Assembly (NCBI RefSeq): GCF_900105335.1
Contig: NZ_LT629770.1
Location: forward strand, 2,294,001-2,358,000
DNA from: Microbacterium paraoxydans
Lineage (GTDB): Bacteria; Actinomycetota; Actinomycetes; Actinomycetales; Microbacteriaceae
Reading direction: 5' to 3'
Length of the DNA: 64,000 nucleotides
The position numbers were made by a program, and so were the translations under genes. Below the pieces are notes generated by a model. It searched no databases. It was not told the DNA's origin and saw only the letters and a program-made list of their open reading frames with translations. Shown here in pieces: positions 36,352 through 45,958 of this stretch (position 1 is its first letter; each line of letters starts with the position of its first letter).

Positions 36352-36719
36352 GCGCCGAGGGCGGCGACCCGGCGGTTCACCGAGGAGCGCAGCAGGGCGA
36401 GGTTCGTGGCCTGGCGATCGGCGGCCAGGTAGATGAACAGGTCGTCGTCGAGCATCTTGAGCAGGTGCAGCTGCGTGTTCAGCGTCAGCAGCATGTCCTC
36501 GAGCTCGCCTTCGATGCCGAGGGCGTCGATCGTGCGCTTCTTGTTCTTCACGATCTCGCTGTTGAACGCGCTCGCGACCTCGAGGTCGAAATCCGGGCGG
36601 ACGGAGCTCGAGGCGAGCGGCAGCCCCGATTCGAGGTCGACGATCGACGCCCCGATGAATCCGTTGATGTCGCGTTCGATGTCCGCCAGCAGCGCGTTGA
36701 GCTGATCTTGCGTGGCCAT
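36348..36719 (-). CDS. Roadblock/LC7-domain protein, short
   Basis: A 123-residue single-domain Roadblock protein (QLNALLADIERDINGFIGAS, VDLESGLPLASSS, FIYLAADRQATNLALLRSSV). It is the first gene of the three-gene GTPase operon and has a clear upstream gap. A role as GTPase regulator is inferred from the family and coupling. It differs from the second Roadblock protein in lacking the 40-residue polar extension. Confidence 0.82.
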   Translation of the reverse strand: MATQDQLNALLADIERDINGFIGASIVDLESGLPLASSSVRPDFDLEVASAFNSEIVKNKKRTIDALGIEGELEDMLLTLNTQLHLLKMLDDDLFIYLAADRQATNLALLRSSVNRRVAALGA

Positions 36720-36829
36720 GGTTCTCCCCAGTCGTCTCCGTCGCGCGCAGCAGCGACCGCCCTGTGCGGTCGTCCCCAGCGCCGCGCGACCTGTGAAGTG
36801 TATAACGTTACTCGGCGAGCGGGCCAGTC

Positions 36830-37543
36830 TCAGACCGAGGTCGCCGCGCGGAGGGCGATGCGGACCATGTCGCCGAACGTCTGCTCGCGCTCCTGGGCCG
36901 TGGTCTCCTCACCCGTGACGATGTGGTCGCTGACCGTGCAGATCGCGAGGGCGCGGCGCCCGTGGAAGGCGGCGAGCGTGTAGAGCCCCGCCGCCTCCAT
37001 CTCGACGCCGAGGATGCCGTGCTGCACGAAGGGCGCGGTGAGCTCCGGACGGGTGCTGTAGAACTGGTCGCTCGAGAACAGCGGCCCCACGTGAACCGTG
37101 GACGAGAGGGGCTCCGTCTCGCTCGCCTCCACCGCCGCGCGCAGCAGGGCGAAGTCGGCGAGCGGGGCGTAGTCGAGGCCGTGGAAGCGCACGCGGTTGA
37201 TGCCGGAGTCGGTGCTCGCGCCGTTCGCGATGATGATGTCGCGCACCGCGAGCCTCTCGGTCAGCGCGCCGCACGACCCCACCCGGACGATCGTCTGCAC
37301 GTCGTACTGGGTGAACAGCTCCGTCGCGTAGATCGCCATCGACGGCTGCCCCATGCCCGAGCCCTGGACGGAGACCCGATGCCCCTCCCAGGTGCCGGTG
37401 AAGCCCAGCATCCCCCGCGTCTCGGAGTACAGCTCGGCGTCGTCGAGGAAGGTCTCGGCGATCCACCTCGCCCGCAGCGGGTCGCCGGGGAACAGCACGA
37501 TGGGGGCGATCTGACCGGGTTCCGCGGCGATGTGGGTGCTCAT
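36830..37543 (-). CDS. deoD: Purine nucleoside phosphorylase, DeoD type
   Basis: A 237-residue nucleoside phosphorylase of the hexameric family (APIVLFPGDPLRARWIAE, VQGSGMGQPSMAIYATEL, RVGSCGAL, GVEMEAAGLY, CTVSDHI). It splits purine nucleosides with phosphate for salvage. The MSTHIAAEPG start is chosen because the family begins there; the 46 upstream codons are not like the family. The next gene lies just upstream with a 13-bp gap. Confidence 0.92.
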   Translation of the reverse strand: MSTHIAAEPGQIAPIVLFPGDPLRARWIAETFLDDAELYSETRGMLGFTGTWEGHRVSVQGSGMGQPSMAIYATELFTQYDVQTIVRVGSCGALTERLAVRDIIIANGASTDSGINRVRFHGLDYAPLADFALLRAAVEASETEPLSSTVHVGPLFSSDQFYSTRPELTAPFVQHGILGVEMEAAGLYTLAAFHGRRALAICTVSDHIVTGEETTAQEREQTFGDMVRIALRAATSV

Positions 37544-37556
37544 CCGCTCAGCGTAC

Positions 37557-38216
37557 TCAGCCCTCGCGACGGCGGACGATCTCCCCGATCCAGAGGGGCG
37601 CGAAGGGTGAGGTGCAGCCAGGGGCCGTGGGGTAGTCGGCCAGGACCTGGAGCCGCTCGCCGATGTCCACCGCCCGTGCACGCAGGTCCGGATGGAAGAT
37701 GCCGATGTTCGCGAGGGTCTCGTTCATCGCCCACTGCAGGCGCGGCGGGGCCTGCTGCAGGTCGCGCTCGATGAGGTCGAGCAGGTGCGGCAGGTCGAGG
37801 CCGTCGGCGTCCTTCGTCACCCGGACCGTCGTGAGCGACCACGCGGCCGCGGCGACGGTGGGATCGGCATCGTCGAACCAGCGCCGGCGCAGCTCCTCGG
37901 CGAGGGGTGACTTCTTGAGCACGTAGTTCACGAACCAGTCGTTCACCTTGGGCGGACGGGTCTCGCGCAGCATCGTGTCGAGCTCGTCGGCGGTGAAGTC
38001 GGCCGGGCGGCACACGAGCAGGGCCAGGAGCCGGGCGGACGTCTCGCCCGTCGCCCACAGTTCGCGCGCGAGGGCCTGATCGGTCTTGATGCGCTTCGCG
38101 AGGGCGCGCATCCGGCTCAGGTTGATGCCGTGGTCGTCGCCGCGCCTCTCGTTCGCCGCGCGCTGCTTGGGGTCTTCCAGCGCCGCGAGCTCCGCCAGCG
38201 CCTCCTCCACTGTCAT
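37557..38216 (-). CDS. AlkD-like DNA alkylation repair protein
   Basis: A 219-residue all-helical HEAT-like repeat protein (INLSRMRALAKRIKTDQALARELW, VNDWFVNYVLKKSPLAEELRRRW, LLDLIERDLQQ). AlkD-type proteins remove bulky or alkylated bases, and some members only resemble the fold. The family catalytic Trp/Asp positions cannot be assigned with confidence by eye. Start at MTVEEALAEL with GGCGGG upstream. It lies directly before deoD in the same direction. Confidence 0.72.
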   Translation of the reverse strand: MTVEEALAELAALEDPKQRAANERRGDDHGINLSRMRALAKRIKTDQALARELWATGETSARLLALLVCRPADFTADELDTMLRETRPPKVNDWFVNYVLKKSPLAEELRRRWFDDADPTVAAAAWSLTTVRVTKDADGLDLPHLLDLIERDLQQAPPRLQWAMNETLANIGIFHPDLRARAVDIGERLQVLADYPTAPGCTSPFAPLWIGEIVRRREG

Positions 38217-38322
38217 CCCGCCAGGGTAACCCTCGTCGACCCACCCCTTTCGGTGCATCCCGGCCCCCTGCGGACGCACTTACGGGGCCGGGTGGCGCGG
38301 AAGGGGGTGGATCGGAGGGAGG

Positions 38323-39369
38323 TCAGTCCTCGTCGAGGAGTTCGCCGCGGATGCGACGGAGGTCTTCCATGAGGGAGCCGATGAGGATCCAGTGCTGCGA
38401 GGACGGCGGACGGATCACGAGCGGAGCCGTCAGGGCCGGGATGGCGGAGGTCAGCGGCTCGGGCTCCGCGGAGGGAGCCGTGGTCTGCACCGCGAGGCGC
38501 ACATCGTGTCCGGCGCGGCGGAGCTGCTCGGCGATCGCGGCGACCGCGGGCTCTTCCCCGAGCCGGTCGTCGTAGTGATCGAAGTAGGCGCGGGTCATGC
38601 CGATGGTCTGCGTGACGATGGGCGAGAGCCGGTCGAGCAGCGCCTTCAGCTCCTGCAGGTCGGCGCGATGGGTCGAACGCCGCGGATTCAGCGTGAGCGA
38701 CTCCTCCCCGGCGGCGATGGCGGTGGCCGCGGCATCCTTCATGGGCCGCAGCAGCCGCACCTCGACCATGAGCTCCTGCAGCCGCGCCGGCGTCTGCGGG
38801 GCGGGCAGGGCGTCCGCCAGGCGGTCGAGGCTCGCGGCGAGCTCCCGCCCGAGCAAGCCCACGTTCCGTCGGGCCGGCTCGACGAGCACCGGGGGCACGA
38901 TCAGCGCGTTCACGACGATGCCGATCACCACCCCGATCAGGGTCTCCACGATCCGGGCGACCGCGTACTCCGGGCTCGACGACCCGAGCGCCAGCACGAG
39001 CATCGCCGAGATCGCGACCTGGTTGCCGGTGCCGGGGGATGCCCGGAAGATCCACGCGACGAGCATCGCGACGACGATCGCCAGCAGCACGATCCAGCTC
39101 GGCGAGCCGAGGAGCAGGCCGAGACCGACCGCGATGACGACCCCGACGATCACGCCGATGCTGCGCTCGAGCGCCTTCGACAGCGACTGGTTGACGCTGG
39201 GCTGCACGACCAGGAGCGCGGCGATCGCGGCGAACACCGGCAGCTGCCCGGGGAAGACCCAGCCCGCGATCAGCCACGCGGCGATGGTCGCCGCGGCCGA
39301 CTTCACCACCTGCAGCAGGGGGGAGCGCTGGGAGGCGCGGATCGCGGCGGGGATGCGCATGACCTCCAC
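38323..39369 (-). CDS. FUSC family / aromatic-acid-exporter-like membrane protein
   Basis: A 348-residue inner-membrane protein. The N-terminal half has about six helices in two groups (AATIAAWLIAGWVFPGQL, IGVIVGVVIAVGLGLLLG, LIGVVIGIVVNALIV). The C-terminal half is a soluble helical domain. FUSC-type proteins resemble AaeB efflux components; the substrate is unknown. A second ATG, three codons in (MRIPAAIRAS), is an equally good start. Confidence 0.82.
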   Translation of the reverse strand: MEVMRIPAAIRASQRSPLLQVVKSAAATIAAWLIAGWVFPGQLPVFAAIAALLVVQPSVNQSLSKALERSIGVIVGVVIAVGLGLLLGSPSWIVLLAIVVAMLVAWIFRASPGTGNQVAISAMLVLALGSSSPEYAVARIVETLIGVVIGIVVNALIVPPVLVEPARRNVGLLGRELAASLDRLADALPAPQTPARLQELMVEVRLLRPMKDAAATAIAAGEESLTLNPRRSTHRADLQELKALLDRLSPIVTQTIGMTRAYFDHYDDRLGEEPAVAAIAEQLRRAGHDVRLAVQTTAPSAEPEPLTSAIPALTAPLVIRPPSSQHWILIGSLMEDLRRIRGELLDED

Positions 39370-39461
39370 GGTAGTCGCGCCGATGTCAACCCCATCGCCC
39401 TTCTCGCGCCCAGCAGGCTGAATGGAGGCACACGAACGACGAACAAGTGAGGAGCATCCCC

Positions 39462-39917
39462 ATGGTGCAGATCATCGAGACCATCGACGTCGACGTTCCC
39501 GTCCGCACGGCGTACAACCAGTGGACGCAGTTCGAGAGCTTCCCGAAGTTCCTCGACGAGGTCGTCTCCATCACGCAGATCGACGAGACCCACACGCACT
39601 GGAAGGTGAACGTGGGGGGCGCGGAGCGTGAGTTCGACGCCGAGATCACCGAGCAGCACCCGGATGAGCGCGTCGCGTGGAACAGCGTCGGCGGCGAGAC
39701 CGAGCACGCGGGCGTCGTGACGTTCCACAAGCTCGACGACAACACCACGCGGGTGACCGTCCAGCTCGACTGGGCGCCGGAGGGGCTGCTGGAGAAGGTC
39801 GGTGCGCTGGTCGGCGCGGGATCCCACGCGGTGAAGAAGGACCTGAAGAACTTCAAGGAGTTCATCGAGGGCCGCGGCGTCGAGACCGGCGCCTGGCGCG
39901 GTGACGTGGACGCCTGA
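39462..39917 (+). CDS. SRPBCC family (cyclase/dehydrase-like) protein
   Basis: A 151-residue single-domain START-like protein (IDVDVPVRTAYNQWTQFESFP, EFDAEITEQHPDERVAWNS, VKKDLKNFKEFIEGRG). It resembles the polyketide cyclase/dehydrase and lipid-transport group; ligand unknown. GAGGAG precedes the ATG by seven bases; a GTG five codons earlier is less likely. A very strong hairpin follows at 39930-39960. Confidence 0.85.
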   Translation: MVQIIETIDVDVPVRTAYNQWTQFESFPKFLDEVVSITQIDETHTHWKVNVGGAEREFDAEITEQHPDERVAWNSVGGETEHAGVVTFHKLDDNTTRVTVQLDWAPEGLLEKVGALVGAGSHAVKKDLKNFKEFIEGRGVETGAWRGDVDA

Positions 39918-39929
39918 CGCATCCTCTTC

Positions 39930-39960
39930 GAGGCCCGGGACCCGTACGGTCCCGGGCCTC
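39930..39960 (+). terminator. Hairpin terminator after the SRPBCC gene
   Basis: GAGGCCCGGGACC and its exact complement enclose CGTAC. The 13-bp stem lies 12 bp beyond the stop. Confidence 0.7.
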
Positions 39961-40010
39961 GTCGCGTCCGCAGGCGTGCGGACGTCGGACGGGCGTGCTT
40001 GCATGGGCGC

Positions 40011-41099
40011 ATGGACACGACGGAGCGTCTCCGGGGCGAAGCTCGAGCCGTGCTGGCGACCGTGATCTGCTTCGTCGGTGGAGGTCTCACCGGGGCGCTG
40101 CTCCTCGCCGGTCCGCCGCGGCCCCTGACAGGGGAGGGAGGCCTCGCGCTGCCCGCCGCGGGAGTCGCCGGCGGCGTGGCGGCGCTGGCCTTCGTCGTCA
40201 GCACGCTCCTGCACCGTCGCGATGAGGCAGCCGCGATGCCGCGCTGGCAACGGGTCGTGTCGCGCCTCTCGGCCGCCGCCCTCACCGTCGCGTTCGGGGC
40301 CGTGACGGCGATGGGCGTGCTGCTCACCGCGGAGGTGCTCGCGGCGGGCCTGCGCGGTCTCGCGCTCGGAGCGATCGGCGGCGGGCTGCTCACGGGGGTC
40401 GCGGCGGCGGTCGGCGGACGACTCGCGTTCGGTGCGGGGATCGGTCTCCGGACCGCCGACCTCGCCGGACTCCTGTTCGGGTTCCTCGTGATCGGCACGC
40501 TGTTCGCGATGGTGACCGCCGTCGACCCTCGGTGGTGGGAGGAGAACTTCTCGCAGCTCGGGGTGGGCTGGGCGTTCAACGGCACCCTCGTCGTGGCCGG
40601 GCTGCTGGTCGCCACCGTCGGCGCGTACATCGGACGCGACCTGCATCGGCTGCTCGGCGACGACGCGCTGTCCCGGATCGCGACCGTGGTCGTGCTGTGG
40701 GCCGCGGCCGGACTCGCGCTCTCCGCGGTGGGTCTCGTCCCGCTCTCCCGGGCGCCCGTGCCGCACGACATCGCCGCCGTCGCGGCACTGCTCCTGTTCC
40801 TTGGGGCGGCCGGGGTGACGACCGCCGCCGTCCCCGGGCGGCCCCTGGCCCTCGTCGTGACCTCCGTCGCTGTGGGGATCCTCGTGATTGCGGCGGTGCT
40901 GCTGTGGTGGCCCATCGGCTTCTTCCCGGTGACCGCGGTGGAGGCGGTGGTGGTGGGGCTCGGGCTGCTGTGGATGACGACGCTCGTGCGGGTGCTGGCG
41001 ATCCTCGCGCCGGAGGAGGCGCGTCCCTCCGCGCGTCCCTCGCTCTGGCAGGGCAGGCGGTCGCGCGAGCTCAGGCAGGTGCGCGCGCCAAGCGCCTGA
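40011..41099 (+). CDS. Multi-pass membrane protein, DUF998-like
   Basis: A 362-residue protein with nine or ten predicted membrane helices. The central segment NFSQLGVGWAFNGTLVVAGLL, shown here within the length limit as NFSQLGVGWAFNGTLVVAG, resembles the FSQLG...FN pattern of DUF998 proteins. The C-terminus is Arg-rich and cytosolic. Substrate or function is unknown. The start at MDTTERLRG is preferred over a further ATG four codons upstream. It is monocistronic by spacing. Confidence 0.7.
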   Translation: MDTTERLRGEARAVLATVICFVGGGLTGALLLAGPPRPLTGEGGLALPAAGVAGGVAALAFVVSTLLHRRDEAAAMPRWQRVVSRLSAAALTVAFGAVTAMGVLLTAEVLAAGLRGLALGAIGGGLLTGVAAAVGGRLAFGAGIGLRTADLAGLLFGFLVIGTLFAMVTAVDPRWWEENFSQLGVGWAFNGTLVVAGLLVATVGAYIGRDLHRLLGDDALSRIATVVVLWAAAGLALSAVGLVPLSRAPVPHDIAAVAALLLFLGAAGVTTAAVPGRPLALVVTSVAVGILVIAAVLLWWPIGFFPVTAVEAVVVGLGLLWMTTLVRVLAILAPEEARPSARPSLWQGRRSRELRQVRAPSA

Positions 41100-41229
41100 C
41101 GTGGCGCGAAGGCCTGCGTCGGCGTGGGGCGTCGGGAGGGAAAGGGTGCGGGAAATAGGGCATCCGTCCGATGTCGAGGGGCCACCTCAGAGCGGAGTGT
41201 AGGGATACACCGAACCGCGAGGAGACATC

Positions 41230-41454
41230 ATGTTCGAGCACCCCTACCTCACCCAGCAGGTCACTGCTTTCGAGCAGGAGCAGATCGAGCGCGCGGTCGC
41301 GCGGCGCCGGATGCTCATCGAGCATGCGGACCAGATCCTCCCGCGCCCCGCAGGCCCGCTGCGCCGCCTGCTGCGCCGCCTCGGACGCGGCAGCGGAGCC
41401 GCGGCGAACCGGGTGCCGCGCGCGGGAGCGTGCGACCCGGCCGTCGCCCGATGA
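41230..41454 (+). CDS. Small basic protein upstream of the LuxR regulator
   Basis: A 74-residue soluble protein (MFEHPYLTQQVTAFEQEQIE, then an Arg-rich half with RRLLRRLGRG). A predicted N-terminal amphipathic helix with an acidic face precedes a basic tail. GAGGAG is seven bases before the ATG. Its stop overlaps the possible ATG of the LuxR-type gene (ATGA), so the two may be coupled. No known family. Confidence 0.6.
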   Translation: MFEHPYLTQQVTAFEQEQIERAVARRRMLIEHADQILPRPAGPLRRLLRRLGRGSGAAANRVPRAGACDPAVAR

Positions 41455-44390
41455 CCGACGTCGGCGTGCTGTCCTTCCCGCTCGGCCATCCGGATGTCCG
41501 GGGGGAGTGGCACGATGGATCCATGGCCCCAGCCCCCGCCGCCGCGATGGTCGGGCGTGACGCCGAGCTCGCCCAATTGCGCCGCCTGTTCGACGGCGTG
41601 CGCGAGGGCGTTCCCGCCGCGCTGCTCGTCGAGGGCGAGGCGGGGATCGGCAAGTCACGGCTGGTCCGGGAGTTCGGCGCCGACGTCGCGAACGCCGCCG
41701 ACGTGCACGTGGGATGGTGCCTCGACCTCGGCTCCTCCCGCGCCCCATTCGGACCGCTCGCCGGCATCCTTCGTTCGATCGTCGAGCGGCTGGGTGAAGA
41801 GCGGGCACGAGAGGCGGTCGGCGTGGGCGTCGAGGCGCTCGGCATGCTGCTGCCGGAACTCGTCGACACCCCTGCCGCCCGTGACCGCACGAGCCCCGAG
41901 CGCCTGCGCGACGCGATCGCCTCACTCATCGAAGCGGCCACGGAACTGGCGCCGCAGGTCATCCTCGTCGAAGACCTGCACTGGGCCGACGACTCGACCC
42001 TCGCGATCCTCTCCTTCCTGCTCCGCACGCTCGACCGCGGACGGCTCCTCCTGCTCATCACGTGCCGCACCGACGACGTGCGTCGGGGAGACGCGGTGAG
42101 CCGGTTCATCGGCGAGGCCTCGCGAGCCCGGCTGCTCGAACGGATGACCGTGCCGCGCCTGGACGACCATGCGGTCGGCGAGCTCGTCGAGCAGATCACA
42201 GGACGCGCGCCCAGCGTGACGGCGCTGGAGCGGCTGCAGGTGCGTGCCGAGGGCGTGCCCTTCTTCGTAGAGGAGATCGCCGGATGCGCCAAAGGTCCGC
42301 TGCCGGAGAGTCTGCGCGACCTCCTGCTCGCCCGCTTCGACCGTCTCGGCGACGACGCGCGCCGCGTGGTGCAGGTCCTGTCCGGCGCCGAGCGGCCGAT
42401 CGCGGACCCGCTCCTCCAGCGCCTCGCCGAGCTTCCGGAGGCGCGGCTCGAGGAGGCGGTCCGTGAAGCGGTGCGCAGCAGCATCATCGTCGTCGATGAG
42501 GACGACTACCGATTCCGTCACGCCCTCCTGCGCGAGGCCGTGCACGACGACCTGCTGCCCGGCGAGAGGGCGCGCCTGCACCGGTCCTATGCCGAGGCGC
42601 TGGAGCAGGGAGAGGCTGACGACCCGGCGGCGCTGGCCTACCACTGGCAGCTCGCACAGGATGACCGTCGCGCCATCGCCGCCGCCGCGGAGGCCATGCG
42701 GCAGGCCAAGGCCCAGTACGCCTTCGCCAGTGCGGCGCGGTTCGGGGAGCTCGTCCTCGAGCTCTGGCCGCTCGTGCCGGACGCGGAGGAGGCCACCGGA
42801 TTCGCGAGGCTCGCGCTCCTCCACGTGCTCGGGTCGGTCCTCCGTAACGCCGGTGACGGCGAGCGCGCGCTGGCGGTCGCCAATGTCGCCCTGAGCGAGG
42901 TCGACCCGGCGACGGTCGACCCGCGACTGCACGCGCGGCTGCTCCGCAACAAAGCGCTGTATCTCGTGAACCTCGGGCGGCTGGGGGCGATCCCGCTGCT
43001 GCAGGAGGCTCTCGAACTGGCCGAGCGGATCAACGACGACGTGTTCCGTGCGGAGCTGCTCAATCAGCTCGCGAGTCGCCGAATGATCGCGGGCGACCGC
43101 GAGGACGCGATCCGGCTCGCCGACGAGGCCGAACGTCGGGCGAAGGGCGCCGCGACCACCGATCAGCTCTCGATCGCCGCGAATGTCCGCGGCGCGTCGC
43201 TGGCCCACCTCGGCCGGATTGCGGAGGGCGTGCGCGAGTACGAACGGGCGCGTGAGCTGGCCGCCGGATCGACCGCCGAGATGCGGTACCGCGTCAACTA
43301 CTCCGATCTGCTGACGCTGCTCGGTCGCTATCGGGAGGCGGTCGCCGTTGCGGAGGAGGGCCTGCGCCGGGCCCGCGAGTTGCGCGTCGAGCGGACGTCG
43401 GGCTCGATCATGGCGCAGAACATGATCGTTTCCTTGCTCGAACTCGGGGAGATCGGCACGGTCGAGGACATGTTGGCCCGAGACTTCCTGCAGGGCACGC
43501 TGCGAGTCTTCCGGATGTACGTCAGCATGACCAGGGTGCGCGTGCTCGCGTGGCGGGGCCGGGCGACGGAGGCCGCGGAGACCCTGCAGGAGTGGCTGCC
43601 GGCGTTCGAGGAGACGGGGGTCTCGGAGCGGCAGATCTGGTACGACCGGATCACGATGACGGTCGCGGTGGCGGAGAGCCGTGGCGACATCCGCGAGGCG
43701 CTGGACGCGGTGCGGGAGATGCTGGCGGACAAGGGTCCGGTGCTGCTGCACGAGCGCCGACTGCTCCTCGAGGCCGGCGCCCTCGTGTCGGAGCTGCGGG
43801 CGAGCGGTGGGGACGACGAGGCGGCGGTCGCGGCGATCGAGGCGGCGTGGGCGGCACAGCCGCAGGAACTGCAGGGCGACGCGTGGTCGACGGTGCTCGG
43901 CGCACTCCTCGACCCCTCGGCCGCTGCTGTCGACGAGGCTTTGCTCCGCGCGGACGGCGATGACGTGCCGGTGACGTTCCGGGTGGTGCTGCGCCTCGAA
44001 CGGGCCCGGCTGCACGTGGCGGCGGGTGAGCGCGCGGAGGCGGCGGCCGTGCTCGCCGCGGCGACGGCGATCGCGGAGGATCTCGGTCACGTCCCGCTGC
44101 GGAAGGCTCTGGCGCGGTTCGGCGAGGCGGCAGGGCTGCGTCCGATCGGGCCCCGCGAGGCCACCGACACGGAGCAGCTGACGGCCCGAGAACGGCAGGT
44201 GCTCGCCCTCATCGCGGAGGGCCTGAGCAACCGCCAGATCGGGGAGCGCCTGTTCATCAGCGTGAAGACCGTCAGCGTCCACGTCTCGGCGGTGCTGCGG
44301 AAGCTCGGCGTGAGCACGCGCACCGAAGCGGCGCTCGCCCATCGCACGGCCGAAGAAGGGGAGACCCGTCAGTCCGCCGTGGTAGCGTGA
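41451..44390 (+). CDS. LuxR-family AAA (LAL-type) regulator
   Basis: A 979-residue transcriptional regulator. It has an AAA domain with Walker A ([17 protein letters not shown], about 62-78) and Walker B ([12 protein letters not shown]), a long helical TPR-like middle, and a C-terminal GerE/LuxR helix-turn-helix ([37 protein letters not shown]). LAL/MalT-type proteins are activators gated by ATP and a ligand. The ATGA overlap favours the start given; an ATG at 41523 (MAPAPAAA), closer to the usual domain start, is an alternative. Confidence 0.88.
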   Translation: MTDVGVLSFPLGHPDVRGEWHDGSMAPAPAAAMVGRDAELAQLRRLFDGVREGVPAALLVEGEAGIGKSRLVREFGADVANAADVHVGWCLDLGSSRAPFGPLAGILRSIVERLGEERAREAVGVGVEALGMLLPELVDTPAARDRTSPERLRDAIASLIEAATELAPQVILVEDLHWADDSTLAILSFLLRTLDRGRLLLLITCRTDDVRRGDAVSRFIGEASRARLLERMTVPRLDDHAVGELVEQITGRAPSVTALERLQVRAEGVPFFVEEIAGCAKGPLPESLRDLLLARFDRLGDDARRVVQVLSGAERPIADPLLQRLAELPEARLEEAVREAVRSSIIVVDEDDYRFRHALLREAVHDDLLPGERARLHRSYAEALEQGEADDPAALAYHWQLAQDDRRAIAAAAEAMRQAKAQYAFASAARFGELVLELWPLVPDAEEATGFARLALLHVLGSVLRNAGDGERALAVANVALSEVDPATVDPRLHARLLRNKALYLVNLGRLGAIPLLQEALELAERINDDVFRAELLNQLASRRMIAGDREDAIRLADEAERRAKGAATTDQLSIAANVRGASLAHLGRIAEGVREYERARELAAGSTAEMRYRVNYSDLLTLLGRYREAVAVAEEGLRRARELRVERTSGSIMAQNMIVSLLELGEIGTVEDMLARDFLQGTLRVFRMYVSMTRVRVLAWRGRATEAAETLQEWLPAFEETGVSERQIWYDRITMTVAVAESRGDIREALDAVREMLADKGPVLLHERRLLLEAGALVSELRASGGDDEAAVAAIEAAWAAQPQELQGDAWSTVLGALLDPSAAAVDEALLRADGDDVPVTFRVVLRLERARLHVAAGERAEAAAVLAAATAIAEDLGHVPLRKALARFGEAAGLRPIGPREATDTEQLTARERQVLALIAEGLSNRQIGERLFISVKTVSVHVSAVLRKLGVSTRTEAALAHRTAEEGETRQSAVVA

Positions 44391-44463
44391 CCGAGCATGC
44401 ATGTCGGATCATCGGCATGATGCAGGCCGCGTGAGCGGCCGGTCAACAGAAAGTAGAAAACAC

Positions 44464-44667
44464 ATGGCCACTGGCACTGTGAAATGGTTCAACGCAGAGA
44501 AGGGCTTCGGCTTCATCGCTCCCGATGACGGTACCGAAGACCTCTTCGCCCACTACTCGGCTATCGCCGGCTCCGGTTTCAAGGAGCTCCGCGAGAACCA
44601 GAAGGTCGAATTCGACGCTGAGCGTGGCCCCAAGGGCATGCAGGCGGCGAACATCCGCGCTCTCTGA
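44464..44667 (+). CDS. cspA: Cold-shock protein
   Basis: A 67-residue cold-shock domain protein. RNP1 ([10 protein letters not shown]) and RNP2 (DLFAHYS) are intact, with [13 protein letters not shown] at the start. It binds single-stranded RNA or DNA as a chaperone. A leader of about 60 bases lies between the preceding gene and the start; no strong ribosome-binding site is visible (GAAAGTAGAAAAC). It is followed by a strong terminator. Confidence 0.95.
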   Translation: MATGTVKWFNAEKGFGFIAPDDGTEDLFAHYSAIAGSGFKELRENQKVEFDAERGPKGMQAANIRAL

Positions 44668-44686
44668 GCGTGCGCTGACTTCCTGA

Positions 44687-44722
44687 AGCCGGCCGGATCC
44701 GCACGGGTCCGGCCGGCTTTTC
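44687..44722 (+). terminator. Terminator of cspA
   Basis: AGCCGGCCGGATCC pairs with GGGTCCGGCCGGCT (one mismatch) around a four-base loop and runs into TTTTC. Confidence 0.85.
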
Positions 44723-44735
44723 GCTGCCCCGGCAC

Positions 44736-44796
44736 TTTCGAATCGCCCACTTTGCGGCATCCGGGCGCCGGATGGGACAAGGTGAGCGATTCGAAA
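44736..44796. repeat. Intergenic hairpin TTCGAATCGC type, copy B
   Basis: TTTCGAATCGC and GCGATTCGAAA enclose CACTTTG/CAAGGTG and CATCCGG/CCGGATG, so nearly the whole 61 bp pairs with itself in three nested stems. It lies after the cspA terminator and before the iron operon. Confidence 0.8.
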
Positions 44797-44824
44797 CGGG
44801 AGTGAGGGCGCCCTAACCTCCGTG

Positions 44825-44843
44825 TTAGATTAGGCGAGGCTTA
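44825..44843 (+). promoter_or_regulatory. DtxR/IdeR-type iron box
   Basis: TTAGATTAGGCGAGGCTTA resembles the TTAGGTTAGCCTAACCTAA consensus, best in its left half. It lies about 58 bp before the first iron-uptake gene, so an iron-loaded DtxR/IdeR repressor should block the operon. Confidence 0.65.
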
Positions 44844-44900
44844 CCAAAGGCCGGACGCTCTCGCGTCGACACCCCATCTCCCATCCCGAAGGGAACGCCT

Positions 44901-45926
44901 GTGCGCACCTCTCGACTCCTCGCCCTCGGCGCGGCCGCCGCGCTCGCCGTGACGCTTTCCGCCTGCTCGTCCTCCGCGCCGGAGTCGACCGCGACCACCG
45001 GCGGCAACCCGGCCTCCGACGACGCGTTCCCCGTCACCATCGAGCACGTCTACGGCGAGACGACCATCGACGAGAAGCCCGAGCGCGTGGCGACGATCGC
45101 GTGGGCGAACCACGAGGTGCCGCTGGCCCTCGGCATCGTCCCGGTCGGCATGAGCAAGGCCACCTGGGGCGACGACGACGACAACGGCATCCTCCCCTGG
45201 GTCGAGGAGAAGCTCGACGAGCTCGGCGGCGAGACCCCGGTGCTCTTCGACGAGACCGACGGCATCGACTACGAGGCCGTGGCCGACACCGCTCCCGACG
45301 TGATCCTCGCCGCCTACTCCGGGCTCACGCAGGAGGAGTACGACACGCTCTCCAAGATCGCCCCGGTCGTCGCCTACCCCGACGTCGCGTGGGGCACGTC
45401 CGTCGACGACATGGTCGAGATGAACGCCAAGGCCCTGGGGCTCGAGGCCGAGGGGGAGGCCCTGATCGAGAACCTGCACGCCGACGCGGACGCCGCCCTC
45501 GCGGCCAACAGCGCGCTGGAGGGCAAGAAGGTGCTCTTCGCCTACTTCGACCCGAGCGACCTCAGCCAGATCGGCTACTACACCGCGGCCGACACGCGCC
45601 CCGGCTACCTGCACGACCTCGGCCTGCCGCTCCCCGCCATCGTGGAGGAGAACAAGGACAGCGACCAGTTCTACCTGCAGGTGAGCGCCGAGGAGGCGCA
45701 GAAGTTCGACGACGTGGACGTGCTGGTGACCTACGGCGACGACTCCACCCTGGCCACGCTGCAGGCCGACCCGCTGCTGTCGAAGATCCCCGCCATCGCG
45801 GACGGCCGCGTCGCGATCCTCCCTGACGCCACGCCCATCGCCGCCTCGGCGAACCCGTCGGCGCTGTCGATCCCGTGGGGTCTCGAGGACTACCTGGCCA
45901 TCCTCGCCGCGCCGCTCGCGAAGTAA
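44901..45926 (+). CDS. Iron-siderophore substrate-binding lipoprotein 1
   Basis: A 341-residue FecB/FepB-type lipoprotein. The signal ends in LSAC (Cys about 22). The mature part has IEHVYGETTIDEKPERVATIAWANHEVPLALG, given here in part, and a periplasmic-binding-protein-2 helical-linker fold (APDVILAAYSGLT, LPAIVEENKDSDQFYL). It should bind a ferric siderophore outside the membrane and pass it to the permease. The GTG start has AAGGGAA upstream. It is the first gene of an eight-gene iron-uptake run. Confidence 0.9.
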   Translation: MRTSRLLALGAAAALAVTLSACSSSAPESTATTGGNPASDDAFPVTIEHVYGETTIDEKPERVATIAWANHEVPLALGIVPVGMSKATWGDDDDNGILPWVEEKLDELGGETPVLFDETDGIDYEAVADTAPDVILAAYSGLTQEEYDTLSKIAPVVAYPDVAWGTSVDDMVEMNAKALGLEAEGEALIENLHADADAALAANSALEGKKVLFAYFDPSDLSQIGYYTAADTRPGYLHDLGLPLPAIVEENKDSDQFYLQVSAEEAQKFDDVDVLVTYGDDSTLATLQADPLLSKIPAIADGRVAILPDATPIAASANPSALSIPWGLEDYLAILAAPLAK

Positions 45927-45958
45927 GCTCCGCGTCCGCCCCCCAGCGGAGAGTCGTC

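Noticed and set aside
44391..44463. A riboswitch or RNA thermometer in the cspA leader
   Set aside because: The leader is about 70 bases and no defined structure could be recognised by reading.
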